DNA from: Streptosporangium amethystogenes
GTDB taxonomy: Bacteria; Actinomycetota; Actinomycetes; Streptosporangiales; Streptosporangiaceae
Assembly (NCBI RefSeq): GCF_000721075.1
Contig: NZ_JOEQ01000011.1
Span: forward strand, 62,001 to 126,000
Direction of reading: 5' to 3'
Length of the DNA: 64,000 nt
Shown: piece by piece, positions 55,783 to 64,000 of the stretch
Position numbering within the stretch: position 1 is the stretch's first letter
How the letters are laid out: each line of letters opens with the position of its first letter
Translations under genes and position numbers: made by a program
Notes under the pieces: generated by a model
Databases searched by the model: none
What the model was told of the DNA's origin: nothing
Seen by the model: only the letters and a program-made list of their open reading frames with translations

Positions 55783-57381
55783 ATGTCCAAGTTCAATAGG
55801 CCGTCGACCCGCCCCGCGACCTCCAGCCCGGTCGTCTCCGAGCCCGTGCCCTCCGGGCGGACCTTCGAAGGCGCGCCGGGGTATGTTCGGGACGCCAGGA
55901 GCGAGCTGTTCCTGCTCGCGGTCTCGAACATGGTCGGTGAGGACGGCTTCTACGAGGCCGGGACCGAGCGCGACCAGCGCTTCCGAAACCTGGTCCACCA
56001 GGTCGCGGTCCAGGACGTCGACTGGCTGGCCCGGTTCCTGCCCTGGCTGCGCCGCGAGGCCGACATGCGCTCGGCTCCGATCGTCGCCGCGCTGGAGGCC
56101 GTCAAGGCACGGCGGGACGCCGGCCTCGAGGGAGGCGGCCGCCGACTGGTCGACAGCGTGCTGCGGCGTCCCGACGAGCCCGGTGAGGCGCTGGCCTACT
56201 GGACCTCCCGCTACGGCCGTTCCATCCCGAAGCCGGTCAAGCGCGGCGTGGCCGACGCGGTGGCCCGCCTCTACACCGAGCGCAGTCTGCTCAAGTACGA
56301 CACCGACGCGCACGGCTGGCGGTTCGGTGACGTCATCGACCTGGTCCATCCCACACCGGACCCCGCGTGCCCCTGGCAGGGTGAGCTGTTCAGGCACGCG
56401 CTGAACCGCAGGCACCACCGTGACGAGCGGATCCCCGCAGCCCTCGGCATGCTGACCGCCCGTGCCGAGCTGATGGCCCTGCCGGTCGGCCGGCGGCGTG
56501 CCGCGCTCGGCGACCCCGGCCGGCTCAGGGCCGCCGGAATGACCTGGGAGTCGCTGGCGGGCTGGCTGCAGGGTCCGATGGACGCCACCGCCTGGGAGGC
56601 CGTCCTTGACTCGATGGGCTACATGGCACGGCTGCGCAACCTGCGCAACTTCGACCGGGCGGGTGTCTCCGACAAGGTGGCCGAGCGCGTCGCCGTCCAG
56701 TTGGCGGACCCCGAGCAGGTCGCCCGCTCGCGCCAGTTCCCCTTCCGGTTCCTGGCGGCCTACCGGGCCGCGTCCTCGCCGCGCTGGGCCTATCCGCTGG
56801 AGCGGGCACTGGCGCACTCGCTGGCCGGGGTGCCCGCGCTCGACGGCCGTACGCTGGTGCTGGTCGACCGGTCGCCGTCGATGTGGATGCAGAAGTTCAG
56901 CGCGCACTCCACGCTGCCGTGGGCGGACGCCGCCGCCGTCTTCGGCACGGCGGTCGCGCTCCGCGCCGAGCAGGCCGACCTGGTGGAGTTCGGCATCCGG
57001 AACGCACAGGTGAAGTTCCGGCGTGGCGAGTCGCTGCTGAAGATCCTGGACCGGTTCAGCCAGCTCGACGGGACCGACATCCCCTCGGCGGTGCAGCGCC
57101 ACTTCCGCGATCACGACCGGATCGTCATCGTCACCGACGAGCAGACCCGCCCCGGCTGGCTGCCCTCCAACGGCGCCTCCTACGGAGGCGGACCGGAGCG
57201 GCGGATCGACGACCTGGTCCCGCGGGACGTGCCGCTGTACATGTGGAACTTCGGCGGCTACCAGCACGGCGCCACCCCGTCAGGAAGGGAGAACCGACAC
57301 ACCTTCGGCGGCCTGACCGACGCGGCCTTCCGAATGATCCCGCTACTGGAATCCGGCCGCAACGCGGACTGGCCCTTCTGA
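55783..57381 (+). CDS. Ro60/TROVE-domain Y-RNA-binding protein
   Basis: The 532-residue protein has a TROVE HEAT-repeat ring (residues about 25-340; SNMVGEDGFYEAGTERDQRF, RFLPWLRREADMRSAPIVAA, SMGYMARLRNLRNFDRAGVS) followed by a vWA domain. The MIDAS motif is intact: TLVLVDRSPSMWMQ (DxSxS), LDGTDIPSAVQ (Thr) and RIVIVTDEQT (Asp). GGAAGGAGG at 55765 precedes ATG 55783, 30 bases after the Y-RNA-like unit. Ro60 binds Y RNAs and misfolded RNA ends and cooperates with exonucleases in RNA quality control. No RtcB/RtcA or nuclease gene is adjacent. Confidence 0.93.
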   Translation: MSKFNRPSTRPATSSPVVSEPVPSGRTFEGAPGYVRDARSELFLLAVSNMVGEDGFYEAGTERDQRFRNLVHQVAVQDVDWLARFLPWLRREADMRSAPIVAALEAVKARRDAGLEGGGRRLVDSVLRRPDEPGEALAYWTSRYGRSIPKPVKRGVADAVARLYTERSLLKYDTDAHGWRFGDVIDLVHPTPDPACPWQGELFRHALNRRHHRDERIPAALGMLTARAELMALPVGRRRAALGDPGRLRAAGMTWESLAGWLQGPMDATAWEAVLDSMGYMARLRNLRNFDRAGVSDKVAERVAVQLADPEQVARSRQFPFRFLAAYRAASSPRWAYPLERALAHSLAGVPALDGRTLVLVDRSPSMWMQKFSAHSTLPWADAAAVFGTAVALRAEQADLVEFGIRNAQVKFRRGESLLKILDRFSQLDGTDIPSAVQRHFRDHDRIVIVTDEQTRPGWLPSNGASYGGGPERRIDDLVPRDVPLYMWNFGGYQHGATPSGRENRHTFGGLTDAAFRMIPLLESGRNADWPF

Positions 57382-57614
57382 ACGGGACGCGTTGTCGTGA
57401 TCCGCTGAGGGGTCACCTGGCGATGGGACGACTCCGGTCCCTACGATCACGCACTCACACGTGCCGAGGACTGGGTCGTCGAGAGCGAGCCGTCCTCCTC
57501 CTGATCTAGGGGAACCTGTTCGCCCACCTGGGCACAACCGACTAAGTGCAAGGCCGTCCATCTGGACACTCACTGGCACGGAGGTGTCGCCGGACTCCGG
57601 GTCGATTGCGGGTG

Positions 57615-58034
57615 TCAGCCGGGCTGGCTGCTGTCCTTGTGTTTGCCCCAGCCGTGCCAGCGGTCGATCTCGATCCAGGCGCTGACCCGGCCGCGGTCCC
57701 GCTGCGGGTACTTCTTCCCGAGGTACTGCTGGGCCAGCCGGTCGATGTCGGTCAGATCCGTGTCGTCGTGCATCTCGGCGACATGCCCGATGATGCTGAC
57801 GTGGGTGTACCAGTTGTTCCCCTCGAGCACGGTGAGGGCGACCCGGGGATCGTCGCGCAGGTGGCTCAGCCGCTTGCGGCCCTCGTCCATGTTGACCAGG
57901 ATTCGGCCGTCGTCCCAGAGGTACCAGGTGGCGGTGGACACCGGCTGGCCGTCGGGCTGAAGCGTGGTGATGACGGCCGGATTCGGCCTCTTCAGCATGG
58001 CGACTGCTTCCTCGGGAAGCGGCGGGTTCGACAT
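57615..58034 (-). CDS. PPOX-class F420/FMN-dependent enzyme
   Basis: The 139-residue split-barrel protein begins MSNPPLPEEAVAMLKRPNPA and has VITTLQPDGQPVSTATWYLW, DEGRKRLSHLRDDPRVALTV and WIEIDRWHGWGK. This is the Rv1155-like branch of the pyridoxamine 5'-phosphate oxidase fold, commonly using F420 in actinobacteria. AGAGGAGAGATC precedes ATG 58034. The substrate is unknown. Confidence 0.9.
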   Translation of the reverse strand: MSNPPLPEEAVAMLKRPNPAVITTLQPDGQPVSTATWYLWDDGRILVNMDEGRKRLSHLRDDPRVALTVLEGNNWYTHVSIIGHVAEMHDDTDLTDIDRLAQQYLGKKYPQRDRGRVSAWIEIDRWHGWGKHKDSSQPG

Positions 58035-58359
58035 GATCTCTCCTCTTCGCGTCGGCGTCTCACGCCCCGGACGGTGACGGTCACGCGACCTTCCGTACGC
58101 GGTCCGTCCCGTGGTGGAGCGCCGAGGGAACGCCTGTCGAGGCCGGAGTCCCCGGCCCCGGACAACCGGCCGCAGGAGTGAGAGTGCCCATCTCAGGTTG
58201 AGCCGCAAACCCGTGACCTTGGCACTTTTCCCGGACCAAGGCCTCTGCGGGGCTTATCAAGGGCAATACCTGTCCTCCGCTCCCCGAAGGGGAGCGGCTT
58301 CTCGTCAAGCCGCCGCGGCGTCACAAAGGGCAGGCCCTGACCTCGGAATGGGCGCCCAC
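58035..58359. other. Intergenic region with terminator
   Basis: This 325-base gap between two minus-strand genes holds a strong hairpin at 58277-58297. Otherwise no gene or repeat is seen. Confidence 0.45.
58277..58297 (-). terminator. Hairpin terminator of the SUMF1-fold gene
   Basis: CCGCTCCCC, loop GAA, GGGGAGCGG: a perfect 9-bp stem located 63 bases after the stop of the minus-strand gene at 58360. Confidence 0.65.
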
Positions 58360-59052
58360 TCACCGCGATCGGGCGAGCCGGAACCCCAGGTCGTCGATGC
58401 GGAAGGTCGGGTGACTCTTGCGGCGGCACGACGCCCGGCATCCCCGGGCGTCGTCGTACACCCCGCCGCCCCGGAACACCCGGTACGGGCCGTAGACCTC
58501 GGGATCGTAGACGTCCCAGCACCACTCCCACACGTTGCCGATCATGTCGTGCAGGCCCCAGGCGTTCGGCGCCCTGGTCGCGACGTCGTGCACCTCGTCG
58601 CCGGAGTTCCCGCGGTGCCAGGCGATCTCGTCCAGCTCCCCGTAGCGCACGTCGGAGTTCCCGGCCCGGCACGCGTACTCCCACTCCGCTTCGGAGGGGA
58701 GGCGGTAGCCGTCGGCCTCCCGGTCGCAGACCACGTCCTGGCCGTCGGGGTCGTCACCCATCGAGTAGCAGGGGCCGAGCCCCGTAGCCTGGGAAAGCAG
58801 GTTGCAGAACCGGACGGCGTCCATCCAGGAGACCTCGGTCACCGGTGTCCGCGGCCCCGCCGGGCTCGCGGGCGCCTCGCCTCGAACGGCGCGGTACAGC
58901 TCGCGGGTCACCGGATACGGCGCCAGACAGAAGGCCCCGACCTCGACCTTCCAGATCGCCTTCGTGCCCTCGTCCCGCAGGAAGATGCTCCCGGCGGGAA
59001 TCGAGATCATCTGCTCGGCGACCGCCTGGCGCGGCGTCGATTCGGGGCTCAT
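58360..59052 (-). CDS. SUMF1-fold protein lacking the FGE active-site cysteine pair
   Basis: The 230-residue protein follows the SUMF1/formylglycine-enzyme fold: MISIPAGSIFLRDEGTKAIW, VTEVSWMDAVRFCNLLSQAT, LPSEAEWEYACRAG, GLHDMIGNVWEWCWDVYD. At the place of the FGE motif it has FRGGGVYDDARGCRASCRRK, so the C-H-x-S-Y-C arrangement is absent. It is shorter than the FGE at 31967 and far from any sulfatase. It probably has a different activity (EgtB/PvdO-like or binding protein). Confidence 0.82.
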   Translation of the reverse strand: MSPESTPRQAVAEQMISIPAGSIFLRDEGTKAIWKVEVGAFCLAPYPVTRELYRAVRGEAPASPAGPRTPVTEVSWMDAVRFCNLLSQATGLGPCYSMGDDPDGQDVVCDREADGYRLPSEAEWEYACRAGNSDVRYGELDEIAWHRGNSGDEVHDVATRAPNAWGLHDMIGNVWEWCWDVYDPEVYGPYRVFRGGGVYDDARGCRASCRRKSHPTFRIDDLGFRLARSR

Positions 59053-59160
59053 CGCAGGTCCTGTTCCACTCGGCTGGCCGGGGTGAACGACGTGCGGACA
59101 CACCCGTTCGCGAACGCTAGCAGGCGCCCCGCCTGAGCCTGACCCGAGGGTGACCGCGTC

Positions 59161-59877
59161 TCAGCGCAGCAGTGATCGCGCGGTGGGGGCCAGCCGGAGC
59201 AGCTGGGGAGTGCCGGTGAGCGTTTCCGACAGTTCCGGGAGCACCCGATCGTGCCAGGTACGCGAGCGGGCCAGCCGGTCCTGGTGATCGGCGAGATCGC
59301 CGGGACCGGTGAACCGGGAGAACCACACGAAGACGTTCTCCCCGGTGCGGACCGGCAGGGCGGGGAAGGTGTTCTCGGCGTACTCGGTCCGCAGGCAGGC
59401 CAGCGGTCGTGCTCCGGTCTCGGCCAGCACCGGTCGTACGGAACGGTCGAAGAAGTCCACGAAGGCGTCGTCGAACGGCCGGTCGCGGTGGTAGATCGTC
59501 GCGGTGACGATCGACGGCGGCGCGGCATCGCCGACCGGAGGCCGCGCCGATGCTGGAAAGTCCGCTCTCGCGCGCAACAGCAGCACGTCATCGGAGTCGA
59601 TCATCGTCGCGTTGGCCCGATCCCGGTTCGCCTTCCAGACCGGACCGCCGTAGAAGGAGCGCAGTGCCTCGGCCCGGTGCCGCATGTCGGGGAATCCGCG
59701 CAGCCAGACGAACCGGTTCGGAGCGTCGAGGTCGCGGAACTGGCCGATGACGGTCATCCCCGCAGCCTCCTGGGGCTCGATGAACTCCCTCTCGAAGAGG
59801 TCGATCAGCACCTCGCGTCCCCCCTCGTGCAGGGTGTACTGCCTGAGCTCGACGATCGGGTATCGGCTGTCCTGCAC
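59161..59877 (-). CDS. NIPSNAP-family protein (two ferredoxin-like domains)
   Basis: The 238-residue protein begins VQDSRYPIVELRQYTLHEGG, a NIPSNAP domain, with a second copy from IVTATIYHRDRPFDDAFVDF. Conserved LIDLFEREFIEPQEAAGMTV and NRFVWLRGFPDM segments support the family. GTG 59877 is preferred because GGAAGGATC precedes it and because an operator-like repeat (59901-59919) lies just upstream; the frame is open to 59937 through that repeat. It is downstream of an Rrf2 regulator that probably controls it. Biochemical role unknown. Confidence 0.83.
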   Translation of the reverse strand: MQDSRYPIVELRQYTLHEGGREVLIDLFEREFIEPQEAAGMTVIGQFRDLDAPNRFVWLRGFPDMRHRAEALRSFYGGPVWKANRDRANATMIDSDDVLLLRARADFPASARPPVGDAAPPSIVTATIYHRDRPFDDAFVDFFDRSVRPVLAETGARPLACLRTEYAENTFPALPVRTGENVFVWFSRFTGPGDLADHQDRLARSRTWHDRVLPELSETLTGTPQLLRLAPTARSLLR

Positions 59878-59900
59878 CGGCGAAGATCCTTCCGCGTTGC

Positions 59901-59919
59901 TGAAACAAACATTGTTACT
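59901..59919. promoter_or_regulatory. Rrf2-type operator before the NIPSNAP gene
   Basis: TGAAACAAACATTGTTACT matches the Rrf2 promoter site (minus strand TGTAACATACATTATTACA) at 15 of 19 positions, with TGTAA/TTACA-like arms. It is placed 24 bases before GTG 59877. Confidence 0.55.
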
Positions 59920-59942
59920 ACTGAAAGCGCGCGTCATCGCGC

Positions 59943-60365
59943 CTACAGGCAGTCCCGCAGCACATCGGCGATCGAGGTGCGACCGAGTTCACGGCGCAGG
60001 CCCTGGTCGGCCCGCTCGTAGACCGTGCCCAGCACGGGCCGGATGCCCCGGCCGATCGGGCACTCCAGGTTGGGCTCGGTGTGGTGCATGGCGAAGAGCG
60101 GTTCTCGCTCCACGGCGTCGTACACCTGGAGCAGGGTGATGTCCTCGGGTGCGCGGGCCATGCTCCAGCCGGCCCCGGCCCCGTGACGGACCTCCACCAG
60201 GCCCGCCCGGCGCAGATCGCCGAGGCTACGCCGGATGATCACCGCATTGGTGTTGACGCTGGCGGCGACCTGCTCCGAGGTCAGCCACTCCTGCCCGCGC
60301 CGCTGGGCGAGCGCGATCCAGGTCAGAGCGTGTACGGCGATCGTCAGCCGGCTGTTCGCAGCCAT
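59943..60365 (-). CDS. Rrf2-family transcriptional regulator
   Basis: The 140-residue protein has a winged HTH, WLTSEQVAASVNTNAVIIRR, followed by SLGDLRRAGLVEVRHGAGAG and the Rrf2 motif EDITLLQVYDAVERE. Only two cysteines are present (NLECPIG and RDCL), so it lacks the three-Cys cluster of IscR/NsrR and is nearer the YwnA-like subgroup. AAGGAGGACG precedes ATG 60365. Its own promoter region carries an operator shared with the downstream NIPSNAP gene. Confidence 0.9.
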   Translation of the reverse strand: MAANSRLTIAVHALTWIALAQRRGQEWLTSEQVAASVNTNAVIIRRSLGDLRRAGLVEVRHGAGAGWSMARAPEDITLLQVYDAVEREPLFAMHHTEPNLECPIGRGIRPVLGTVYERADQGLRRELGRTSIADVLRDCL

Positions 60366-60377
60366 CGTCCTCCTTGC

Positions 60378-60396
60378 TGTAATAATGTATGTTACA
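60378..60396. promoter_or_regulatory. Rrf2 autoregulatory operator
   Basis: TGTAA-N9-TTACA perfect inverted repeat, 12 bases before the Rrf2 start codon and overlapping TAATAAT, which may be the -10 element. Confidence 0.6.
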
Positions 60397-60576
60397 TCCA
60401 ATCGGCCGACGCCGAACCGGACGCCGTGTGAAGAAGCCAGGCGCGGGCGGGCATAGCGGTGTCGGCCACCGCGTTCGCGGGGTTCGGGAGGGATTTACGG
60501 TCCGGAACCGGCGCGGCCCCGCTGGGGGACGAAAATCCGGTGCGGATACAGGCTGCTTGCGGAAAAAATAGGGCCT

Positions 60577-61452
60577 ATGAGTGTGCGTATTGACGATCCT
60601 GTCCGGCTCGGTGAGAGCCGGCTCCCCGATGGGCGGCTGCTCGGCTGGGCCGAGTGGGGCGCGCCGGACGGCATTCCGGTGCTGCTCTGTCCCGGGGCGG
60701 CCACCAGCCGGTGGCTCGGTTTCGGCACGGATGCCGTCGATGAGCTCGGGGTGCGTCTTGTCTCCGTGGACCGCCCGGGACTCGGCGCCTCGACCCCTGC
60801 CCCCGGCCGGACGTTCGCCGACTTCGCCGAGGACGTCCGCCGTCTCGCCGAGCTGCGCGGGCTGGGATCCCCGGCGGTGGTCGGCAGCTCGCAGGGCGCG
60901 CCGTTCGCGCTCGCGTGCGCTGTCGAGGGGATCGCCGCCGCGCTGGCCATCGTGTCCGGCGCGGACGAGGTCGCCGCGCCGGAGTTCGCCGAGGCGCTGC
61001 CCGCGGAGCTGCGCGGGCTCGTCGACAGGGCCGTGCACGATCCGGACGGAGCGGAGGAGTTCTTCGCCGGCTTCGGCGCGGGCGCGATGTGGGACATGGT
61101 CATGGCTGGCAGCCCGGCCTCCGACCTGGCGGTATACCGGGATCCCGGGTTCGGGGCCGCCTACCGCCGGGCGCTGGACGAGGGGTTCGCGCAGGGGGCG
61201 GCCGGTTATGCCCGTGACACCGTGCTGGCCATGGGGCGATGGCCGTTCGACCTGGGGAGGATCACCGTTCCGGTCGACGTCTGGTACGGCGAGCAGGACA
61301 CCGGCCACTCCCCGGACAGGGGAGCGACACTCGCCGCCCGGATCCCCGGCGCCGTACGGCATCTGGTGCCGGGGATCGGCGGCGCGGTGCTCTGGACCCA
61401 CGCCGGGCCGATTCTCCGCTCCCTTGCCGGGAACGTGGCGGCCGGCGGGTAG
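60577..61452 (+). CDS. Alpha/beta-hydrolase
   Basis: The 291-residue protein has oxyanion-hole region VLLCPGAATSRWLG, the nucleophile elbow AVVGSSQGAPFALA with Ser in GSSQG, acidic residue region VDVWYGEQDTGHSPDR, and a late His in VLWTHAG. Catalytic positions are therefore plausible. The fold covers esterases, lipases and haloalkane-type enzymes; no substrate clue is present. It is monocistronic. Confidence 0.87.
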   Translation: MSVRIDDPVRLGESRLPDGRLLGWAEWGAPDGIPVLLCPGAATSRWLGFGTDAVDELGVRLVSVDRPGLGASTPAPGRTFADFAEDVRRLAELRGLGSPAVVGSSQGAPFALACAVEGIAAALAIVSGADEVAAPEFAEALPAELRGLVDRAVHDPDGAEEFFAGFGAGAMWDMVMAGSPASDLAVYRDPGFGAAYRRALDEGFAQGAAGYARDTVLAMGRWPFDLGRITVPVDVWYGEQDTGHSPDRGATLAARIPGAVRHLVPGIGGAVLWTHAGPILRSLAGNVAAGG

Positions 61453-61474
61453 CGGGCCATGGTCGGACCCGCTG

Positions 61475-62614
61475 TCACTCCCCGGGCACCCTTTCCCGGA
61501 GGTCGGCCTGGAGGAGCCCATAGCCACCGGTGACCCGCCAGTCCGGGGTGTCCGCGTCGAGGTTTCTCAGGGTCGCCGGGGGGATGCCGACGGCCACGTC
61601 GGACTTGAGGGTGCGGAGCGCGGCGACCGGGCCGGGAAAGTACGCGACCGTTTCGGCGAACGGGGTGGTGGCCGGCCAGGCCCGGTCACCCACCAGCCGC
61701 CGGTAGTTGAGATCGCCCTTCATGATGGTCAGCGACGCCCGCTCGAACAGGACGGCGAGGTCGGCGGGGAGCCGGCGGAAGGACCAGGGCGCGCAGTAGA
61801 AGTCGTGGACGTACGGCGAGAGCCTCCCGTCCGCGGTCGCCTTCCTGAGCCGGTGGAAGGACGCGCCGTCTGTTTCGGCCAGGTGGTCCAGGGTGTCCGC
61901 GAGGTCGGCGGTGGTCGCGTCGGAGACGTAGTAGGGATGCGGCTTCAGATGGAGGGCGACCGAGGAGGCGTGTCCGTGCTCCAGGAGATGGTCGATGAGG
62001 ATCAGGTCCGCGAGCAGTTCGCGCCCGGCGTTGTCGGCCACCACCACGACCTCGGCCCCGGGAGCGAGCGCGTTCCACATCTTCGCGCTGTCGTCGCAGA
62101 CCAGCTCGGCACCCGACGCCTCGGTGAGGGTGCCCATCGCGAAACTCAGATCGGCGCGGTTGCCCCAGAGCGCGGCCAGCAGCTTCGCCTGGCCGGACGC
62201 GCCGGCCGCCGGCCGCTCAAGGTCGGTGAGGGACGCGAGCTCGGCCCGCTTGAGAGGGGCGAACGGGTCCACTCCCCGCCACGGTCCCGGCTCGAAGAAC
62301 CCGACCGCGTCAAGCACCCGCCGGTAGAAGTACGACTCCGACCAGAGGAAAGGGGCGTCCGACCAGGGTTTTCCGAAGTGGTCGGCACCCCAGCCCGCCC
62401 ACACCCCCCGATCATGGGCGTGCGCGCCGAGCGGCTCCATCACCCCGGAGAGGATCTCGGCGAGCAACGCGTCCAGCGCGTCGTGCTCTTTCTGACCGTA
62501 CGAATTCGTGTCCTTGATCTTCGCTACCAGCTTCGGAGTGCGATCGTGCCAGACCTGCCAGGCGTAGCCCTTCGGATCGCTGTTCAGCAACTCGGGCGGT
62601 AGCTCGTCATTCAC
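61475..62614 (-). CDS. DUF89 damage-control phosphatase (ARMT1-like)
   Basis: The 379-residue protein has the DUF89 signatures: WGNRADLSFAMG, VCDDSAKMWNALAP, EVVVVADNAGRELLADLILI (D-N-x-G-x-E metal site) and LTIMKGDLNYRRLVGDRAW. N-terminal DAPFLWSESYFYRRVLDAVG is also conserved in ARMT1 homologues. These metal-dependent enzymes hydrolyse damaged or surplus sugar phosphates such as fructose 1-phosphate. GTG 62614 (VNDELPPELLNSD) is the chosen start; the frame is open to 62707. Confidence 0.88.
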   Translation of the reverse strand: MNDELPPELLNSDPKGYAWQVWHDRTPKLVAKIKDTNSYGQKEHDALDALLAEILSGVMEPLGAHAHDRGVWAGWGADHFGKPWSDAPFLWSESYFYRRVLDAVGFFEPGPWRGVDPFAPLKRAELASLTDLERPAAGASGQAKLLAALWGNRADLSFAMGTLTEASGAELVCDDSAKMWNALAPGAEVVVVADNAGRELLADLILIDHLLEHGHASSVALHLKPHPYYVSDATTADLADTLDHLAETDGASFHRLRKATADGRLSPYVHDFYCAPWSFRRLPADLAVLFERASLTIMKGDLNYRRLVGDRAWPATTPFAETVAYFPGPVAALRTLKSDVAVGIPPATLRNLDADTPDWRVTGGYGLLQADLRERVPGE

Positions 62615-62793
62615 CGAAGTTCTCTCGCTCCTCGTCGGCGGACGTCCGTATGACAACCGTACGCGTCGAGGTCGCGAAGACCGAACGCCTCTGCTCCACC
62701 GGCTCACCGGGGTGTCGGTGAGAGCGGTTTCTGTCGGATTGAAATGCTACTGATGGCCATCACAGTGATTCCGATGATTTGTGGAGCCGCGTG

Positions 62794-63186
62794 ATGGCAA
62801 CGGTCACCTTCCGGGATGAGACCGCGACGGGAAAGACGATGGAGGAGTTCACTCTCCCCGACCTGCCAGAGAACATCTCGGCGCGGGAGTTGGTCCGGCT
62901 CAGGGTCCGCGAGGAGGTCGCCCGGTACAACGCGGCCCCCGCCGCCCGGTTCAACGGCCTGGTCCGTCCCGAGGACGCAGAGGTGGAGTTGAACGGCTAT
63001 CGGATGGGCACGAAGCGGCGGATCGACTGGGAACGGCAGGCGGACACCGCCGAGCGGGCGTTCCAGCGCAACGGGTTCCTGCTGCTCGTCGGGGAGCGTC
63101 AGATCGACGACCTGTCCGAGATGATCGACCTGACCGTCGACCCGGTGGTCTCCTTCATCAAGCTCGTTCCGCTGGTCGGGGGCTGA
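62794..63186 (+). CDS. Protein of unknown function, paired with the next gene
   Basis: The 130-residue soluble protein begins MATVTFRDETATGKTMEEFT and contains ISARELVRLRVREEVARYNA and GFLLLVGERQIDDLSEMIDL. Secondary structure looks mixed, with a central helix; no cysteines or membrane segments. It ends 3 bases before the GTG of the next gene, so the two are co-translated. I recall similar small proteins next to large DUF4132-type proteins, but I cannot confirm that here. Confidence 0.65.
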   Translation: MATVTFRDETATGKTMEEFTLPDLPENISARELVRLRVREEVARYNAAPAARFNGLVRPEDAEVELNGYRMGTKRRIDWERQADTAERAFQRNGFLLLVGERQIDDLSEMIDLTVDPVVSFIKLVPLVGG

Positions 63187-63189
63187 GGA

Positions 63190-64000
63190 GTGGGCGTCAT
63201 CGACGACTTCCCCAGATCTCACGGCTATGTCATGCACCACCTGGACGCACCGACCCGTGAGATCTTCGCTCGCCTTGACGCGGCCTTCGAGGCGGGGCGG
63301 GAGCTTCCCGACGCGGAGAGCGACCCGAGGCTGTTCGGCCGCTGGGCGCAGCTGCGGCTCGGCAACGGGCACCACGAGGTCCACGAATACGACGAGCGTG
63401 TGCTGCGCGCGACCCGGCTGGCCGCCGCCGGTGACACCCCATGGACGTTGGAGGACGCCCGTTTCCTCTGGATGGCCGCCGACGCGCTGATGACCTGGGG
63501 GCACACCGACTATCCGGAGCTGTACCGGCTCCCGCTCGTCGCGATCCGGCGGCTGGACCACGCGGGACGCCGCCAGATCCTGGAGGGGACGCTGGAGTGG
63601 TTCCGGAAGTACCACCGGCCGGTCTGGGACGCCCTGCACGACCAGATGGAGGAGGTGCTGACCGAACCCGCCGAGAACGGCCCGGCCGGAGTGGTGCGGA
63701 ACGTCATCTGGGACTGCGACGAGGTCGCCCGCAGGCTGGCCGAGGAGTACGGCGCGCGCCTGGCCGCCCCCGAGGTCCTGCCCCTGTTGCGGCACTGGAA
63801 CAGCGCCCGGTTCTCCAAGCCCAGCGGGAAGTGGCTCAGGACCGCCGAAACGCTGCTGACCCCCGAGGCCGTCGGCCTCGTCCGCGAGATCCTCGTCCTG
63901 GTGGCGGCTCACCGGGAGAGGCAGGAGGAGAACCTTTACGGGTGGCGGGAGACCGTCTTCCTGCACGAGCGCACCGCCATGCCGGTGCGCGGCATGGTGT
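63190..64000 (+). CDS. Large helical protein of unknown function, N-terminal part (cut by window end)
   Basis: The frame is open from GTG 63190 to the end of the window (270 codons, no stop). It begins VGVIDDFPRSHGYVMHHLDA and has HHEVHEYDERVLRATRLAAA, GTLEWFRKYHRPVWDALHDQ and LLRHWNSARFSKPSGKWLRT. The regular alpha-helical pattern suggests HEAT-like repeats as in DUF4132/MolR-type proteins; that assignment is tentative. It forms a tight operon with the preceding small gene. Confidence 0.65.
   Translation, partial: MGVIDDFPRSHGYVMHHLDAPTREIFARLDAAFEAGRELPDAESDPRLFGRWAQLRLGNGHHEVHEYDERVLRATRLAAAGDTPWTLEDARFLWMAADALMTWGHTDYPELYRLPLVAIRRLDHAGRRQILEGTLEWFRKYHRPVWDALHDQMEEVLTEPAENGPAGVVRNVIWDCDEVARRLAEEYGARLAAPEVLPLLRHWNSARFSKPSGKWLRTAETLLTPEAVGLVREILVLVAAHRERQEENLYGWRETVFLHERTAMPVRGMV

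Overview
This window is GC-rich throughout, with Shine-Dalgarno-led genes, frequent GTG starts and ATGA/GTGA overlaps. It carries many lineage-typical families: ECF sigma factor, STAS/GAF-ANTAR/HATPase regulators, F420-type PPOX and LLM flavoproteins, a P450 with ferredoxin and ferredoxin reductase, an SCO6745-like protein and a spore-associated-protein-A-like protein. It is chromosomal DNA of a filamentous actinomycete. A member of the Streptosporangiaceae or a close relative is my best guess, by inference only. No IS element, integrase, CRISPR array or canonical tRNA/rRNA gene was found.

Layout. 1-4.6 kb: a catabolic operon (CoA-transferase, DUF993, glycerate kinase, GMC oxidoreductase). 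4.6-13 kb: ADP-ribosylglycohydrolase, secreted proteins, a GH81 beta-1,3-glucanase under palindromic operators, and an LLM flavoprotein. 13.2-16.7 kb: HATPase anti-sigma-like protein behind a CebR-like operator, MFS transporter, SDR relic, M20 amidohydrolase. 16.9-20.5 kb: ferredoxin/P450/ferredoxin-reductase operon divergent from a TetR regulator, with twin operators between them. 20.9-25 kb: kinase relic, 2-hydroxyacid dehydrogenase, and a STAS / GAF-ANTAR / GAF-ANTAR operon facing a frameshifted STAS gene. 25.2-31.8 kb: DeoR-led operon (APC permease, FGGY kinase, two FAD oxidoreductases). 32-37.8 kb: GntR-led sulfate-ester operon (SBP, ATPase, permease, sulfatase, formylglycine-generating enzyme). 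38-42 kb: small secreted proteins, HATPase, ECF sigma factor with a repeat-rich partner. 42.2-44.1 kb: a MNIO (DUF692) RiPP cluster with a 42-residue precursor. 44.5-50.2 kb: VOC, cupin, membrane protein, Cys-containing HTH regulator, a two-component system and an S41 protease. 50.3-57.4 kb: HelD-like helicase, methyltransferase, a decayed gene, and a Ro60 gene preceded by two tandem Y-RNA-like units. 57.6-64 kb: PPOX, SUMF1-fold, NIPSNAP/Rrf2, hydrolase, DUF89 and two unknown proteins, the last cut by the window end.

The two most interesting loci are the Ro60/Y-RNA locus and the MNIO RiPP cluster. At the first, the second RNA unit contains a circularly permuted tRNA mimic: T-arm, 7-bp acceptor stem capped by a GCGA tetraloop, then D-arm. 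At the second, the short Cys-rich precursor (CGGNTCSRCGH tail) lies just downstream of the modifying enzyme and its RRE-like partner. Several regulatory circuits can also be read from matched operators: twin TetR sites, an Rrf2 site shared with the NIPSNAP gene, and a direct-repeat box shared by the two-component system and the S41 protease gene.
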